Notes: generated by a model from the letters alone, not told the origin. 64,000 nt of DNA from Burkholderiaceae bacterium (GCA_023954035.1 JAMLIT010000006.1:1-64000); one strand, 5' to 3'. Shown: positions 1 through 8,311, counted from the first letter of the stretch. Program-made: numbers and translations.

Positions 1-147
1 GTAATTCCATTTCCAAATCATTGGTGGCGCGAAGATGAGCCGCAGACCTTGCTGTAGCAAGGCAGGGGGAAGTCGACAATGTCACGGATGATTTAGAAAG
101 GGAATAAGCCGCCAGGGCAGCGCCGAAGCGGGCGCCCAAAGAGCCGA

Positions 148-300
148 CTAAAAGTGCAGCTGGTGCACGCCGATCAGCCCCAGCACCCCGATCACGATCA
201 GATACAGCGCCACGATGGTGCTAAGCAACCTGGGGAATACCAGGATCAGGATGCCGGCCAACAAGGCGACCAGCGGACCGACGCTGAGATTGATATTCAT
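148..300 (-). CDS. DUF3096-like small membrane protein
   Basis: This 50-residue protein is almost entirely hydrophobic. Two membrane helices (about residues 7-27 and 30-46) are split by a short Pro-Arg turn, and the tail is polar. Length and pattern match my memory of the DUF3096 family, whose function is unknown. The frame stays open upstream, but the preceding residues are low-complexity and run into the next gene, so the ATG at 300 is the sensible start. It lies 28 bp after the MAPEG gene on the same strand and may be co-transcribed with it. Role unknown. Confidence 0.7.
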   Translation of the reverse strand: MNINLSVGPLVALLAGILILVFPRLLSTIVALYLIVIGVLGLIGVHQLHF

Positions 301-328
301 GTTGGAACTCCAGGGGAAAAATCGGTGA

Positions 329-751
329 TCAGCGATAGCCGCTGAACAAAATGGCGATGTTGACGGCCAGCGCCAAGCCCCACACCAGGCTGCGTGCGGT
401 GGCCTTGTCGCCGACATACAGCCCGATGTAGAGCACGCGCAAGGCAACGAAAGCAACCGCCAGCCAGTCGAGCCGGCTTTGCGGCGCGCCCAACTGGTGC
501 GCAATGATCACTGCACCGATGAAAAAAGGCAGAGCCTCGAAGCCATTGGCCTGCGCCGCATTGGCACGGGCCGACTCGCCTTCTTGCCGGGCCAGCCAGG
601 CACGCGGATTGTGGTTGTCGTAACCGCCGTCAGCACGCCGCTTGCCCACCCCGCTGCGCTTGGCAAGCAGCCCACAGAGAAACGGCAGCAGGGCAGCAAC
701 AAGCACGCACCAGTAAGCGATCGTGAACTCAGGAAGTGCAGAAGGGTTCAT
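329..751 (-). CDS. MAPEG family membrane protein
   Basis: This 140-residue protein has four predicted membrane helices. A cytoplasmic loop near the middle carries the polar stretch N-P-R-A-W-L and is followed by E-x-x-P-F-F, the pattern of the bacterial MAPEG superfamily (eicosanoid and glutathione metabolism relatives). Substrate and reaction cannot be told from sequence. I chose the ATG at 751. A TTG at 772 would add seven residues, and neither start has a clear ribosome site. It precedes the DUF3096 gene on the same strand. Confidence 0.75.
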   Translation of the reverse strand: MNPSALPEFTIAYWCVLVAALLPFLCGLLAKRSGVGKRRADGGYDNHNPRAWLARQEGESARANAAQANGFEALPFFIGAVIIAHQLGAPQSRLDWLAVAFVALRVLYIGLYVGDKATARSLVWGLALAVNIAILFSGYR

Positions 752-844
752 AAAGAGAGCGGCCAAAGGCAAAGGTTGTGAATGGACCGCCGCATTGTGC
801 CGCCTTCGGCAGCCGCCCGCCGGACGCCAGAAATGCCCGGCAAC

Positions 845-1435
845 TCAGCGCCTGTCGGCCAGCGCGTGGGCAATCGTGCCCAGATCGACAAATTCAAGCT
901 CACTGCCCACGGGAACGCCGCGCGCCAGGCGCGTCACCGCCAAGCCATCGCGCCGCAGCGCCTCACTGACGACATGGGCCGTGGCCTCACCCTCGGCAGT
1001 GAAGTTGGTGGCCAGAATGACTTCCTGCACCACGCCATCGCGTGCCCGATCCAGCAGCGCCTGGATGCCAATGTCGGCCGGGCCGATGCCATCGAGCGGG
1101 CTGAGCCGCCCCATCAGCACGAAATACAGCCCACGAAACGCCCCGGTGCGCTCCAGCGCCGCTTGGTCTGCGGGCGTCTCCACCACGCACAGCCGCGTCG
1201 CGTCGCGTTCGGGGTCCAGGCACACGGCACACACCTCGGCTTCGGTAAACGTGTGGCAGCGCGCACAGTGGCGCACCTGCTCCACCGCCTGCGCCAAGGC
1301 ACGCGAAAGCGCCTGCGCCCCATCGCGATCGTGCTGCAGCAAATGAAACGCCATCCGCGCTGCAGACTTCGCCCCGACGCCTGGGAGGCGCCGCAGCGCC
1401 TGGATCAAAAGTTCAAGAGATTGGGTGGCGGCCAA
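845..1435 (-). CDS. recR: Recombination mediator RecR
   Basis: RecR (196 aa) works with RecF and RecO to load RecA at single-strand gaps during recombinational repair. The N-terminal helix-hairpin-helix (L-P-G-V-G), the zinc site of four cysteines (C57, C60, C69, C72) and the following Toprim domain are all visible. The frame is closed by TAA just upstream and holds no ATG, so the start must be the TTG at 1435, without an obvious Shine-Dalgarno. In related genomes recR usually follows dnaX-ybaB directly. Here about 4.3 kb containing a regulator, a small ORF and a globin separate them. Confidence 0.95.
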   Translation of the reverse strand: MAATQSLELLIQALRRLPGVGAKSAARMAFHLLQHDRDGAQALSRALAQAVEQVRHCARCHTFTEAEVCAVCLDPERDATRLCVVETPADQAALERTGAFRGLYFVLMGRLSPLDGIGPADIGIQALLDRARDGVVQEVILATNFTAEGEATAHVVSEALRRDGLAVTRLARGVPVGSELEFVDLGTIAHALADRR

Positions 1436-1564
1436 GGTTGGGGACTCGCATTAAAAAATGGGCTTGCACGAGTGTAGTGTTCCGGTCGGCTCGGAACTCA
1501 GCCGGCCCCGGTCAAACGATGCGATGACCAAGTTTCTGGCCGAGATCTGAGGGCAGACACTCAC

Positions 1565-4500
1565 TCAGGCTGTGTCGGATACGTCCGCAGCGCCTGAAGC
1601 AGCATCGGCAGCACTCCGCTCACAGCGCGCCGCGTCGATTGGATGGCCGGCGTCCTGGAAGCGCTTTGCCGCCTTTGCAAATCGCGAGACCGCCACTTCC
1701 ACGCCCTCGCAGCGCACGATGGCCATGTGAGCCAACACCTCGTCATGTGCTGCATGCCAGGCCGGCAGGCGCATCACCACGTTCGCGAGATACGCGGTCT
1801 GCGCAGCGTATTCCTCAGCCAGGTCCAGTCGCCCGGCACGCGCGGCCGCAATGGCCGCCGGTACGGTAAATGTGATACGGCAGCCTGGGCAGGTCTCGAG
1901 TGGGCCATGCACGGCCTCGCGCGCATCTTCCAAAAAATGAAGCGCCTCGGTCCGATTGCGTGCGAGCAGGATGCGGGTTCCGTAAATGCGATCTAGCAAG
2001 TGGAAGCCAACGTCGCTCTGTCGTGCCAGGTCGAGCGCATGGCCTATTAGCGCACGGGCGTCGTCGTGCCTGCCGCGATGCATGGCAACTTCAGCCATCC
2101 GCTGCGTTGCGAAAGCCTCACCAGTAACTGCGCCTATTGCACGGTGCGTAAGCACACCCTGCCCCAAATGTTTCTCTGCTGCCTGCAAGTCGCCTGACAG
2201 CAACTCAGCCTCACCACGTATCGTGATGCCGAATGCGTGCCCGCGCGCGGCGCCAAGCCGCAGCGCCTCGGCGGCCAGTCCGTTGGCAAAGGCGATGACT
2301 TCTGGGTAAGGCCGGGCTCCGTAGAGGAAACGCTGCAGGATGCAAAGTTGCCCATCGAAGACGCGTATGGCCAAGTGCGGCAACTGGCTGGTGTCTTGCA
2401 AGTCGGCCCAGACACTTTGATCGAGCTCCCCGCGAGCGTGCGCTGCCGCCGCTTGCGCCCACGAGGCGGTTACTAGGGCGGAGGTATCGCCAGTTTGCAG
2501 TGCCAATCGTCGTGCCTCGGCCGCTTTTTGCGAGCCCATGGCGGGATCGGCCGCACCCATGGCCGCAGCACCACTGTAAGTCAGCGCCTCGCACAAGCGA
2601 CCTTCTACGCTGTTAGGCCGCACGCCGACAAGCGCCCGCAGTGCACCCTCAGGGTCTCCTTGTTTGATTTGCGCGAGAGCAGCCTGGGCGCGAAGGTTGT
2701 GCGACATCGGCTCCCCGGCGGCGTCAGCCGCCGCGCGGTAGGCGAGCACTGCAGCGGGGTCTCCCATTGCATCCATGGCACGCGCGCGCAATTGCAAAGC
2801 CTCGGCATGCGCACCGTCGAAGGCGAGCACCGGCTCAAGATGGCGCAGCGCATCGCTGAAAGCGGCCAGGCGCACCGCATCGCGGGCTGCAGAAAGAAGC
2901 CAGGGCATGGCCTCGCGCAGACTGTCGCCGGCCAACCAGTGGCGCGCCACCACGGCCGGTGCGGCATTGAGGTCGGCCAGACGATGCGCGGCCTGGCGGT
3001 GCATTTTCAAGCGCTGGTGCGGCGGGATCTGCTCGATGAGGGTCTGGCGCACCAGCTCGTGCCGAAACCGGTAGCGTGCGCCGTCCAAGCGGAGCACACC
3101 CGCAGTCAGAGCAATATCGAGCGCTGCGAACGCGCTTGCTTCGGCATCAGGCGTCAGGGCAGCGGCCGTGGTGGCATCGAACACGTCGCCGGCCAGGGCC
3201 AGCCATTTCAGCGAAGCCAGCGCCGCGTCGTTCACATCGCACAAACGCGCCAGTATGGCGTCGGCAACGTTGTGGGGCAGTGCTTGCTTGCCAGAGAGCT
3301 TGGCGCAGCGCGCGAGCTCTATCGCGGCGAACGGATTACCTTGGGAAGCCCGCACGATATGGCTCACGACTTGATCGGGCCACGGGTTCGGGGCGGCCTG
3401 GATTACAAGCCGGCGAGTCTCTTCATTGCCCAGCGGTTCAAGGTCGAGCGTCTGCATCGCGCCGCTACCGACCAGCCGCGATACGCTGCGCCCGAGTGCC
3501 GACCCCAGCGCGGGCGGGCGCATTGCCAAAACCACACACACTGGCGGTCCGCTGGCTATCAAGTGCATCAGCACGTCGACGTCGGCATCGTCTGCCAAAT
3601 GGGCATCGTCGACCAGCACCAACATCTCAGCCCCATCTGATGCCGCTAGCAGCAAACGTCGCAGGGCGCCGATCACTTGATGCCGCCCCAGGGGCCCAGG
3701 CAGCTCGGCGGCAGGCGCCGCAAGCGAGCTCAGTTGTGCCAGCACCGAACGCGCCGGAGCGCCAATCCGATCAAGTACGCTGCGGTCGGCCATGACCACC
3801 GTCTCGGCCAATGCTGCAATCACGGCGTAGGTGCGCCCCGGCTGCGCCGCGTCCACGCGCACGACGGTCCAACCGCGCTCACGCGCAAGCGCGCCGAGTT
3901 CCCGACAAAAAGCCGTCTTGCCGATACCGGTGGGCCCGCGCAGCGCGATGCCGCCAGGTCGGTCGGCGGGGGCCATGCCCAGCCAGGCCAACGCCTGGGC
4001 CTGCAGCATCGCCCGCCCGACAAAAGCCGGCCCCTCTGGCTGCAGACCGGCGACACACGCTTCGTACAGTGCCTCGGTTTCATCGTTCGGCGTGATGGCA
4101 AGTTCCTGCTGCAAGGCTTCTCGCAAGCGCGCGTACCATCGTATGGCCGCTGCCCGGTTGCCCGCCGCGAGCTCGAGCGCCATTAGTTCACGATGCGCGG
4201 GTTCGTCTGTAGGGTCAGCCTCTGCCAGTCGTTCCCACTGCTCGCTGAACCTCAGCAACTCGATGTAGTGGGCGTGTAGACGTTCGCGTGCCGGCTCAGC
4301 CCATGCTTCATAGGCCGATCCGGGAAGCAGTTCACCGCCGTAGGCATCCAGCGCCTGCGCACAAGCCTCACGCTTTTGGCCGTGCGGCGCGGTCAACGCC
4401 GCCTTTGCGAGCTGCTCGAAATTGTCGACATCAACGTCGACACGGCCGTGGGGCCACAGCATCACGTCGCCGCCGTGCGATAGCAAGCCCTCGTGCCGGC

Positions 4501-4774
4501 CAAGCGCCTGGCGCGCGTGGTGGACGGCCTTGCGCAGGTTCGCCGCACCTGCGTCAGGCCCGAGCTGCGGCCACAGCGAGTCGATCACACGCTCGCGTGT
4601 CAGGCGATAGCGCGGCGCCAAGCTCAGCAATTGCACCAGTTGGGCCGCACGCAGGCTCGGCCAGTGATCAGCGGCGAGCTCGGTGCCGTCAACGGACAAG
4701 GCGAAGCCGCCCAACAGGCGAATCCTGAGCTGGCCCACAGGGTCTAGTACATCGTGTGTGTGCGCATCGGGCAT
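1565..4774 (-). CDS. BTAD/AAA large transcriptional regulator
   Basis: This is a 1069-residue multidomain regulator. Residues about 10-105 form an OmpR/SARP-type winged helix. Residues about 110-240 form a bacterial transcriptional activation domain (BTAD) with helical repeats. An ATPase module has Walker A G-P-T-G-I-G-K-T (280-287) and a Walker B run ending V-D-D-A-H. The C-terminal half is helical and TPR-like. The architecture resembles SARP/AfsR-like and MalT-like STAND regulators; the signal is unknown. The start is the ATG at 4774 (a TTG lies eight codons upstream). It is divergent from the small ORF and globin genes, which makes them its most likely targets. That link is inferred. Confidence 0.88.
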   Translation of the reverse strand: MPDAHTHDVLDPVGQLRIRLLGGFALSVDGTELAADHWPSLRAAQLVQLLSLAPRYRLTRERVIDSLWPQLGPDAGAANLRKAVHHARQALGRHEGLLSHGGDVMLWPHGRVDVDVDNFEQLAKAALTAPHGQKREACAQALDAYGGELLPGSAYEAWAEPARERLHAHYIELLRFSEQWERLAEADPTDEPAHRELMALELAAGNRAAAIRWYARLREALQQELAITPNDETEALYEACVAGLQPEGPAFVGRAMLQAQALAWLGMAPADRPGGIALRGPTGIGKTAFCRELGALARERGWTVVRVDAAQPGRTYAVIAALAETVVMADRSVLDRIGAPARSVLAQLSSLAAPAAELPGPLGRHQVIGALRRLLLAASDGAEMLVLVDDAHLADDADVDVLMHLIASGPPVCVVLAMRPPALGSALGRSVSRLVGSGAMQTLDLEPLGNEETRRLVIQAAPNPWPDQVVSHIVRASQGNPFAAIELARCAKLSGKQALPHNVADAILARLCDVNDAALASLKWLALAGDVFDATTAAALTPDAEASAFAALDIALTAGVLRLDGARYRFRHELVRQTLIEQIPPHQRLKMHRQAAHRLADLNAAPAVVARHWLAGDSLREAMPWLLSAARDAVRLAAFSDALRHLEPVLAFDGAHAEALQLRARAMDAMGDPAAVLAYRAAADAAGEPMSHNLRAQAALAQIKQGDPEGALRALVGVRPNSVEGRLCEALTYSGAAAMGAADPAMGSQKAAEARRLALQTGDTSALVTASWAQAAAAHARGELDQSVWADLQDTSQLPHLAIRVFDGQLCILQRFLYGARPYPEVIAFANGLAAEALRLGAARGHAFGITIRGEAELLSGDLQAAEKHLGQGVLTHRAIGAVTGEAFATQRMAEVAMHRGRHDDARALIGHALDLARQSDVGFHLLDRIYGTRILLARNRTEALHFLEDAREAVHGPLETCPGCRITFTVPAAIAAARAGRLDLAEEYAAQTAYLANVVMRLPAWHAAHDEVLAHMAIVRCEGVEVAVSRFAKAAKRFQDAGHPIDAARCERSAADAASGAADVSDTA

Positions 4775-4910
4775 GGCAACCCAGTGTGCGCGCGGCAACC
4801 CGTCCGCGCAATCGGTACAAGGACCAAGAACGTATCAGGAACAGCGCCAGCGGATGCTGTACGTCAGCGGGTTACCTAAGACCCGCAGAACCCAACTACA
4901 GGAGTCCACC
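4775..4910. promoter_or_regulatory. Divergent intergenic region, BTAD regulator/globin unit
   Basis: These 136 bp separate the regulator start from the small ORF start, so both promoters must lie here or inside the genes. I see no convincing -35/-10 pair. A short inverted repeat, GCGGGT-N8-ACCCGC, ends about 25 bp before the plus-strand start codon and could be an operator or a leader hairpin. A good Shine-Dalgarno (AGGAG) precedes the ATG at 4911. Confidence 0.4.
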
Positions 4911-5117
4911 ATGACCACGCAAAACGTAAACTTTCAACTCTACCCTTGCGGCTCCGCGACCATCGCGTTGCCAGAGGTTTTGACGAGCGACGCGTTTAAC
5001 CGCCTCGACTTGGCCGTCAACGATGCGCTTTGTCAACCGCGCCGCGACATCAGCGCCAACGCCGCAGGCGACCCGGGGCCCATCGAGTCCGATGCTTGCC
5101 GGCTCGCTCAGTACTAA
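4911..5117 (+). CDS. 68-aa hypothetical protein upstream of globin
   Basis: I do not recognise this 68-residue protein. It has no signal peptide or membrane helix, and three cysteines (13, 41, 63). Residues about 7-42 could form a small domain ending in an amphipathic helix (F-N-R-L-D-L-A-V-N-D-A-L). The acidic, glycine- and proline-containing tail is probably flexible. AGGAG lies at ideal distance before the ATG, which supports real translation. It is followed 15 bp later by the truncated haemoglobin and is divergent from the BTAD regulator. It could be a globin partner or a sensor component. No function is assigned. Confidence 0.65.
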   Translation: MTTQNVNFQLYPCGSATIALPEVLTSDAFNRLDLAVNDALCQPRRDISANAAGDPGPIESDACRLAQY

Positions 5118-5132
5118 AACGCGGAGAACACC

Positions 5133-5492
5133 ATGACTGAATCGCTCTACCAAAGACTCGGCAGCGCCGAAGGCATTACGGCCATCGTGGATGACGTACT
5201 CGACCGCCACGCCGTGAATCCGCTGCTGGCGCCCCGCTTCAGCGGCAAGGACCTGACGAGGTCAAAGCAGATGGCCACACAGTTCTTCTGCATGGGCGCC
5301 GGCGGCCCTCAAACATACGAAGGCCTAGACATGCGAGCCGCTCACGCGGGCATGAACATCAGCGAGCAAGAACTCATCGCTGCGATGGACGATTTCGTCG
5401 CGGCGATGCAAGGCCATGGCGTCGGCGCTGTCGAGGTCAACGAGGTTGTGGCGATGCTGTATTCGTTGAAAGCCGAGGTGCTGAGACTTTGA
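5133..5492 (+). CDS. glbN: Group 1 truncated haemoglobin
   Basis: This 119-residue haem protein has the 2-on-2 globin fold. The proximal histidine is H71 in A-H-A-G-M-N-I-S, the segment F-F-C-M-G-x-G-G-P leads into the E-F region, and the C-terminus ends L-Y-S-L-K-x-E-V. The position usually held by the B10 tyrosine (D-D-F-Y in the NO-dioxygenase type) reads D-D-V-L, so the distal pocket probably differs from mycobacterial TrHbN. This subtype is common in proteobacteria; its ligand role (NO, O2 or sensing) is not settled by sequence. It forms an apparent two-gene unit with the 68-aa ORF and is convergent with ybaB. Confidence 0.9.
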   Translation: MTESLYQRLGSAEGITAIVDDVLDRHAVNPLLAPRFSGKDLTRSKQMATQFFCMGAGGPQTYEGLDMRAAHAGMNISEQELIAAMDDFVAAMQGHGVGAVEVNEVVAMLYSLKAEVLRL

Positions 5493-5569
5493 GCGGTGTG
5501 CTTCAAGGGCGCGCGTAGCAGACCGTCGCGTGCACGCATGCCCGCTCACGGTGTTGGCCGCTCGCTCCA

Positions 5570-5802
5570 GCGCAGCTCCAGGCGGGGAACCGGAGCGTAC
5601 TGGAGGTACGTGAGGATCCCCCGACGGGCCCCGCAACAACGCAGATCGCCCGCCCGGTAGCCAGTGCACCCCGCCTCAAGGGCGTAGCGAGCGCGCGTCA
5701 GGCTAGGCGCACGAAGCGGAAGAACCGGAACGTACTCCCGGTACGTGAGGATTCTGAGCACCGCGCAACGACGCATCACGCCCGCTCGGTAGCCAGTGCA
5801 CT
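5570..5802. repeat. Two tandem ~132-135 bp imperfect repeats after ybaB
   Basis: Two related modules lie head to tail between the globin gene and ybaB. Each contains a palindrome CGTAC-N5-GTACG (5596-5610 and 5731-5745), then GTGAGGAT, and ends with the 14-bp motif GGTAGCCAGTGCAC (5656-5669 and 5788-5801). The palindrome arms are identical, while the five central bases differ (TGGAG and TCCCG). The second copy runs into the ybaB stop codon. A minus-strand ORF across them (5546-5779) is probably an artefact. Confidence 0.7.
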
Positions 5803-6124
5803 AAAAAGGGAACTTCATGCCGGGGGGGAGGCCTGCCGTGAGCTTGCCCATCTTCTCCTGCGACGTCTCCTCCGCCTTGCGCACCGCAGCGTTGAACGCC
5901 GCCGCCACCAGGTCTTCCAGCATGTCTTTGTCCTCGGCCAGCAGGCTGGGGTCGATGGTGATGCGCTTGACGTCGTGCTTGCAGGTCATCAACACCTTGA
6001 CCAGCCCGGCGCCTGCCTCGCCTTCGACTTCGATATCGGCCAGTTCGTCCTGGGCCTTCTTGAGGTTGTCCTGCATGGCCTGGGCCTGTTTCATGAGGCC
6101 GGCGAGCTGTCCTTTGTTGAACAT
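5801..6124 (-). CDS. ybaB: Nucleoid-associated protein YbaB/EbfC
   Basis: This 107-residue DNA-binding protein is of the YbaB/EbfC family, forms a tweezer-like dimer and associates with the nucleoid. The N-terminal helix rich in Q-A-x-x-M, the central L-A-D-I-E-V-E-G strand and the C-terminal G-L-P-P-G-M are diagnostic, and the length is normal. It lies 49 bp downstream of dnaX on the same strand, the usual pairing. Its customary third partner, recR, is displaced by the globin/regulator unit. Confidence 0.95.
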   Translation of the reverse strand: MFNKGQLAGLMKQAQAMQDNLKKAQDELADIEVEGEAGAGLVKVLMTCKHDVKRITIDPSLLAEDKDMLEDLVAAAFNAAVRKAEETSQEKMGKLTAGLPPGMKFPF

Positions 6125-6173
6125 GGTGAGGTCCTTTTCTGGTCAATGAAATGAATGGGGGCAGCTGCGCCGG

Positions 6174-8033
6174 CTAGAGCGGCCGGATGCTGCCCGGAAC
6201 AATTTTTGCGCCATGGTCACGCACCATGGCCTGGACGAAGGGGTCGTTCATGACGACGGTGCGGGCACGATCCAGCTCGGCATTGTCCTTTGCCGTATTG
6301 CGGCGCGCGGGCGTGTCGGTGACCGGCCCGATTTCCACGCTCAGGCGCTCGGCGTGGCCTGCGGCGGCGAGCGCGCTGCGCAGGCGCTCGCGGGTGGCCG
6401 GCTGGTTGAGCGATTCGCGCTCCACGCGCAGCAGCCAGTGCCCGCCGTCGCGCGCCAGCAATTGCGACTGGAGCGCCAGTTCCCTTACCAACGCCGTGAC
6501 CGCGTCGGCGGCAATCAACTGCTGCACCACGCCGTGCCAGGTTTCACCTTCCGGCGTGGGAACCAGTGCAGCTGGGGCGGCGTCGGCGCGCGGCTGCAGG
6601 CGCGGGCCGGGCTCGGGGAGTTCGCGCACCGGCACGGTGAGCACGGCGGGCGCTGGCTGTGGGGTGGTGGGTGCCTCCACAAGCGCAGGGGGGTCCTGCT
6701 CGGGCGCCGCAGCCACAGGCTCTGCATTCGCTTCTATTTTTGTAGCTGTCAGCGCAGGCGCATCCTGCGCTAGAGGCCTATTTTCATCAAAATTTCTGGT
6801 TTCTCGAACGACGGGCGCCTCAGAGGTCGGCGCGGCAAGCGGTTCCGCATGCGAGACGTTTTGTCTGGCCGGCCCAGGCGCTTCAGGCGCTTGAACCGGC
6901 AGCGCCGTTTTTTTTTCCGCTCCGCCGGCGGCGGGCTTGAACGCCAGCAGGCGCAGCAGCACCATGGTCAGCGCGGCGTATTCGTCGGGCGCCAGGCCCA
7001 GCTCGGTGCGGCCGTGCAGGCACATGCTGTAGAGCAGTTGGGTCTCGTCGGGCGGCAGCAGCGCCGCCAGGCGGGCGGTTTCCTGGGCTTCGGCGTCGTC
7101 CTCGCCCGACTGGCGGTGGCCGGGCACGGCTTGCAGCACGGCCATGCGCTGCAGCAGTGCAGCCATGTCTTCCAGCGCTGCCGCAGCCGAGAGACCGTGC
7201 AGGCGCAGCGCCTCAGCGGTCTCCACCACGGTGCGGCCGTCGCCGCGCGCCAGGGCGTCGATCAGCTGCGTCACATGCGAGCGGTCCACGCTGCCCAGCA
7301 TCTGGCGCACCGGGGCTTCCTCAATGCGGCCGCTGCCGAAGGCAATGGCCTGATCGGTCAGCGAGAGCGCGTCGCGCATGGAGCCGCGCGCAGCTTTGGC
7401 CAGTTGGCGCAGCGCGGCCGGCTCGGCTTCGATCTGCTCTTGTGCGAGCACCTGGACGAGATGCTCCTGAACGGTGTCGGGCGCCATGGGGCGCAGGTTG
7501 AACTGGAGGCAGCGCGAGAGCACGGTCACCGGCACTTTTTGCGGGTCGGTGGTGGCGAGAACGAACTTGAGGTATTCGGGCGGCTCCTCCAGCGTCTTGA
7601 GCATGGCGTTGAAGGCGTGCCCGGAGAGCATGTGGACCTCGTCGATCATGAAGACCTTGAAGCGCCCCTGTACCGGTTTGTAGACCGCTTGTTCGAGCAG
7701 GCTTTGCACCTCATCGACGCCGCGGTTCGACGCAGCATCGAGTTCTGTGTAATCGACAAAGCGGCCGGCGTCGATGGCCGTACACGCTGCACAGACCCCG
7801 CAGGGCGTGGCCGTGATGCCGCCCTGCCCGTCCACGCCCTGGCAATTGAGCGACTTGGCCAGAATGCGCGAGACGGTGGTCTTGCCGACGCCGCGCGTGC
7901 CGGTGAACAAATAAGCGTGGTGCAGCCGCTGCTGGGTGAGCGCATTGGTCAGCGCCTGCACCACATGCTGCTGACCGACCATTTCACCAAAATTGCGCGG
8001 GCGGTACTTGCGGGCGAGCACGAGGTAGGACAT
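6174..8033 (-). CDS. dnaX: DNA polymerase III tau/gamma subunit
   Basis: This is the clamp-loader ATPase subunit (619 aa), which loads the beta clamp and couples the polymerases at the replication fork. Walker A is G-T-R-G-V-G-K-T (45-52), the zinc site is C64, C78, C81 and C84, and the sensor and lid domains follow. A low-complexity Pro/Ala linker (about 370-500) precedes the tau-specific C-terminal domain. A copy of the palindromic repeat family is translated in frame inside this linker (6733-6787), where it should be tolerated. The ATG at 8033 is the conserved start, and ybaB follows. Confidence 0.96.
   Translation of the reverse strand: MSYLVLARKYRPRNFGEMVGQQHVVQALTNALTQQRLHHAYLFTGTRGVGKTTVSRILAKSLNCQGVDGQGGITATPCGVCAACTAIDAGRFVDYTELDAASNRGVDEVQSLLEQAVYKPVQGRFKVFMIDEVHMLSGHAFNAMLKTLEEPPEYLKFVLATTDPQKVPVTVLSRCLQFNLRPMAPDTVQEHLVQVLAQEQIEAEPAALRQLAKAARGSMRDALSLTDQAIAFGSGRIEEAPVRQMLGSVDRSHVTQLIDALARGDGRTVVETAEALRLHGLSAAAALEDMAALLQRMAVLQAVPGHRQSGEDDAEAQETARLAALLPPDETQLLYSMCLHGRTELGLAPDEYAALTMVLLRLLAFKPAAGGAEKKTALPVQAPEAPGPARQNVSHAEPLAAPTSEAPVVRETRNFDENRPLAQDAPALTATKIEANAEPVAAAPEQDPPALVEAPTTPQPAPAVLTVPVRELPEPGPRLQPRADAAPAALVPTPEGETWHGVVQQLIAADAVTALVRELALQSQLLARDGGHWLLRVERESLNQPATRERLRSALAAAGHAERLSVEIGPVTDTPARRNTAKDNAELDRARTVVMNDPFVQAMVRDHGAKIVPGSIRPL
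6733..6787 (-). repeat. Palindromic repeat copy R1, inside dnaX
   Basis: This copy shares A-A-A-A-T-A-G, C-C-T-C-T-A-G-C-G-C and the general layout with copy R10. Its stem is GCGCAGG-CGCAT-CCTGCGC, so the usual TTA/TAA part is replaced by a compensated AGG/CCT pair. It is translated in dnaX as part of the linker, in the frame where the right end reads Ala-Thr-Lys-Ile. Confidence 0.75.
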
Positions 8034-8132
8034 GGGGTGATTCTATGGTCCGTGGCACATCCAGCTTCGGCACGGGCGTCGCCCCAGCCAGCGACCGCCG
8101 GGCAAGGGCCGCCCCGCAGCCCTGGCGGTGTC

Positions 8133-8190
8133 CCCCTTCCCGCAGCGCGAAGCGTTGCGAGAGAAGGGGGAAGGCGCGAAGCGCCTCAGG
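8133..8190. repeat. Inverted-repeat element upstream of SRP RNA
   Basis: CCCCCTTC is followed about 25 bp later by GAAGGGGG, and then by GGCGCGAAGCGCC, another perfect palindrome. From memory, similar elements are frequent between genes of Comamonadaceae. It ends just before the -10 box of the SRP RNA gene and could form a cruciform or the 3' end of an upstream transcript. Confidence 0.55.
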
Positions 8191-8192
8191 GG

Positions 8193-8198
8193 GTAGAA
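8193..8198 (+). promoter_or_regulatory. -10 box of the SRP RNA gene
   Basis: TAGAAT ends eight bases before the inferred 5' end of the SRP RNA, the expected spacing for a sigma-70 start. No good -35 is visible at 16-18 bp, because the overlapping inverted repeat is GC-rich. Confidence 0.5.
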
Positions 8199-8206
8199 TC
8201 CCTCGC

Positions 8207-8300
8207 TGACGGGCCTCCCCGCATGGTGAAGCGGCCAACCGGGTCAGGTGGGGAACCAAGCAGCCCTAACTGTGGAGCCAGTGCCGGGGGTAAGGCTCGT
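8207..8300 (+). ncRNA. ffs: Signal recognition particle RNA (4.5S)
   Basis: This is the short bacterial SRP RNA that binds Ffh and targets membrane proteins. The universally conserved apical region is present (GGTCAGGTGGGGAACCAAGCAGCCC, quoted here only as landmarks GGTCAGG and AAGCAGCC), and it is of the beta-proteobacterial type. The ends pair well: GACGGGCCT with AGGCTCGTC, then CCCC with GGGG. That gives about 94 nt. The gene next to dnaX is the usual location in this group. Confidence 0.93.
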
Positions 8301-8311
8301 CAACTTCTTTT

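Noticed and set aside
5546-5779. 77-codon minus-strand ORF across the tandem repeats.
   Set aside because: The peptide only mirrors the DNA repeat, with no ribosome site or family match.
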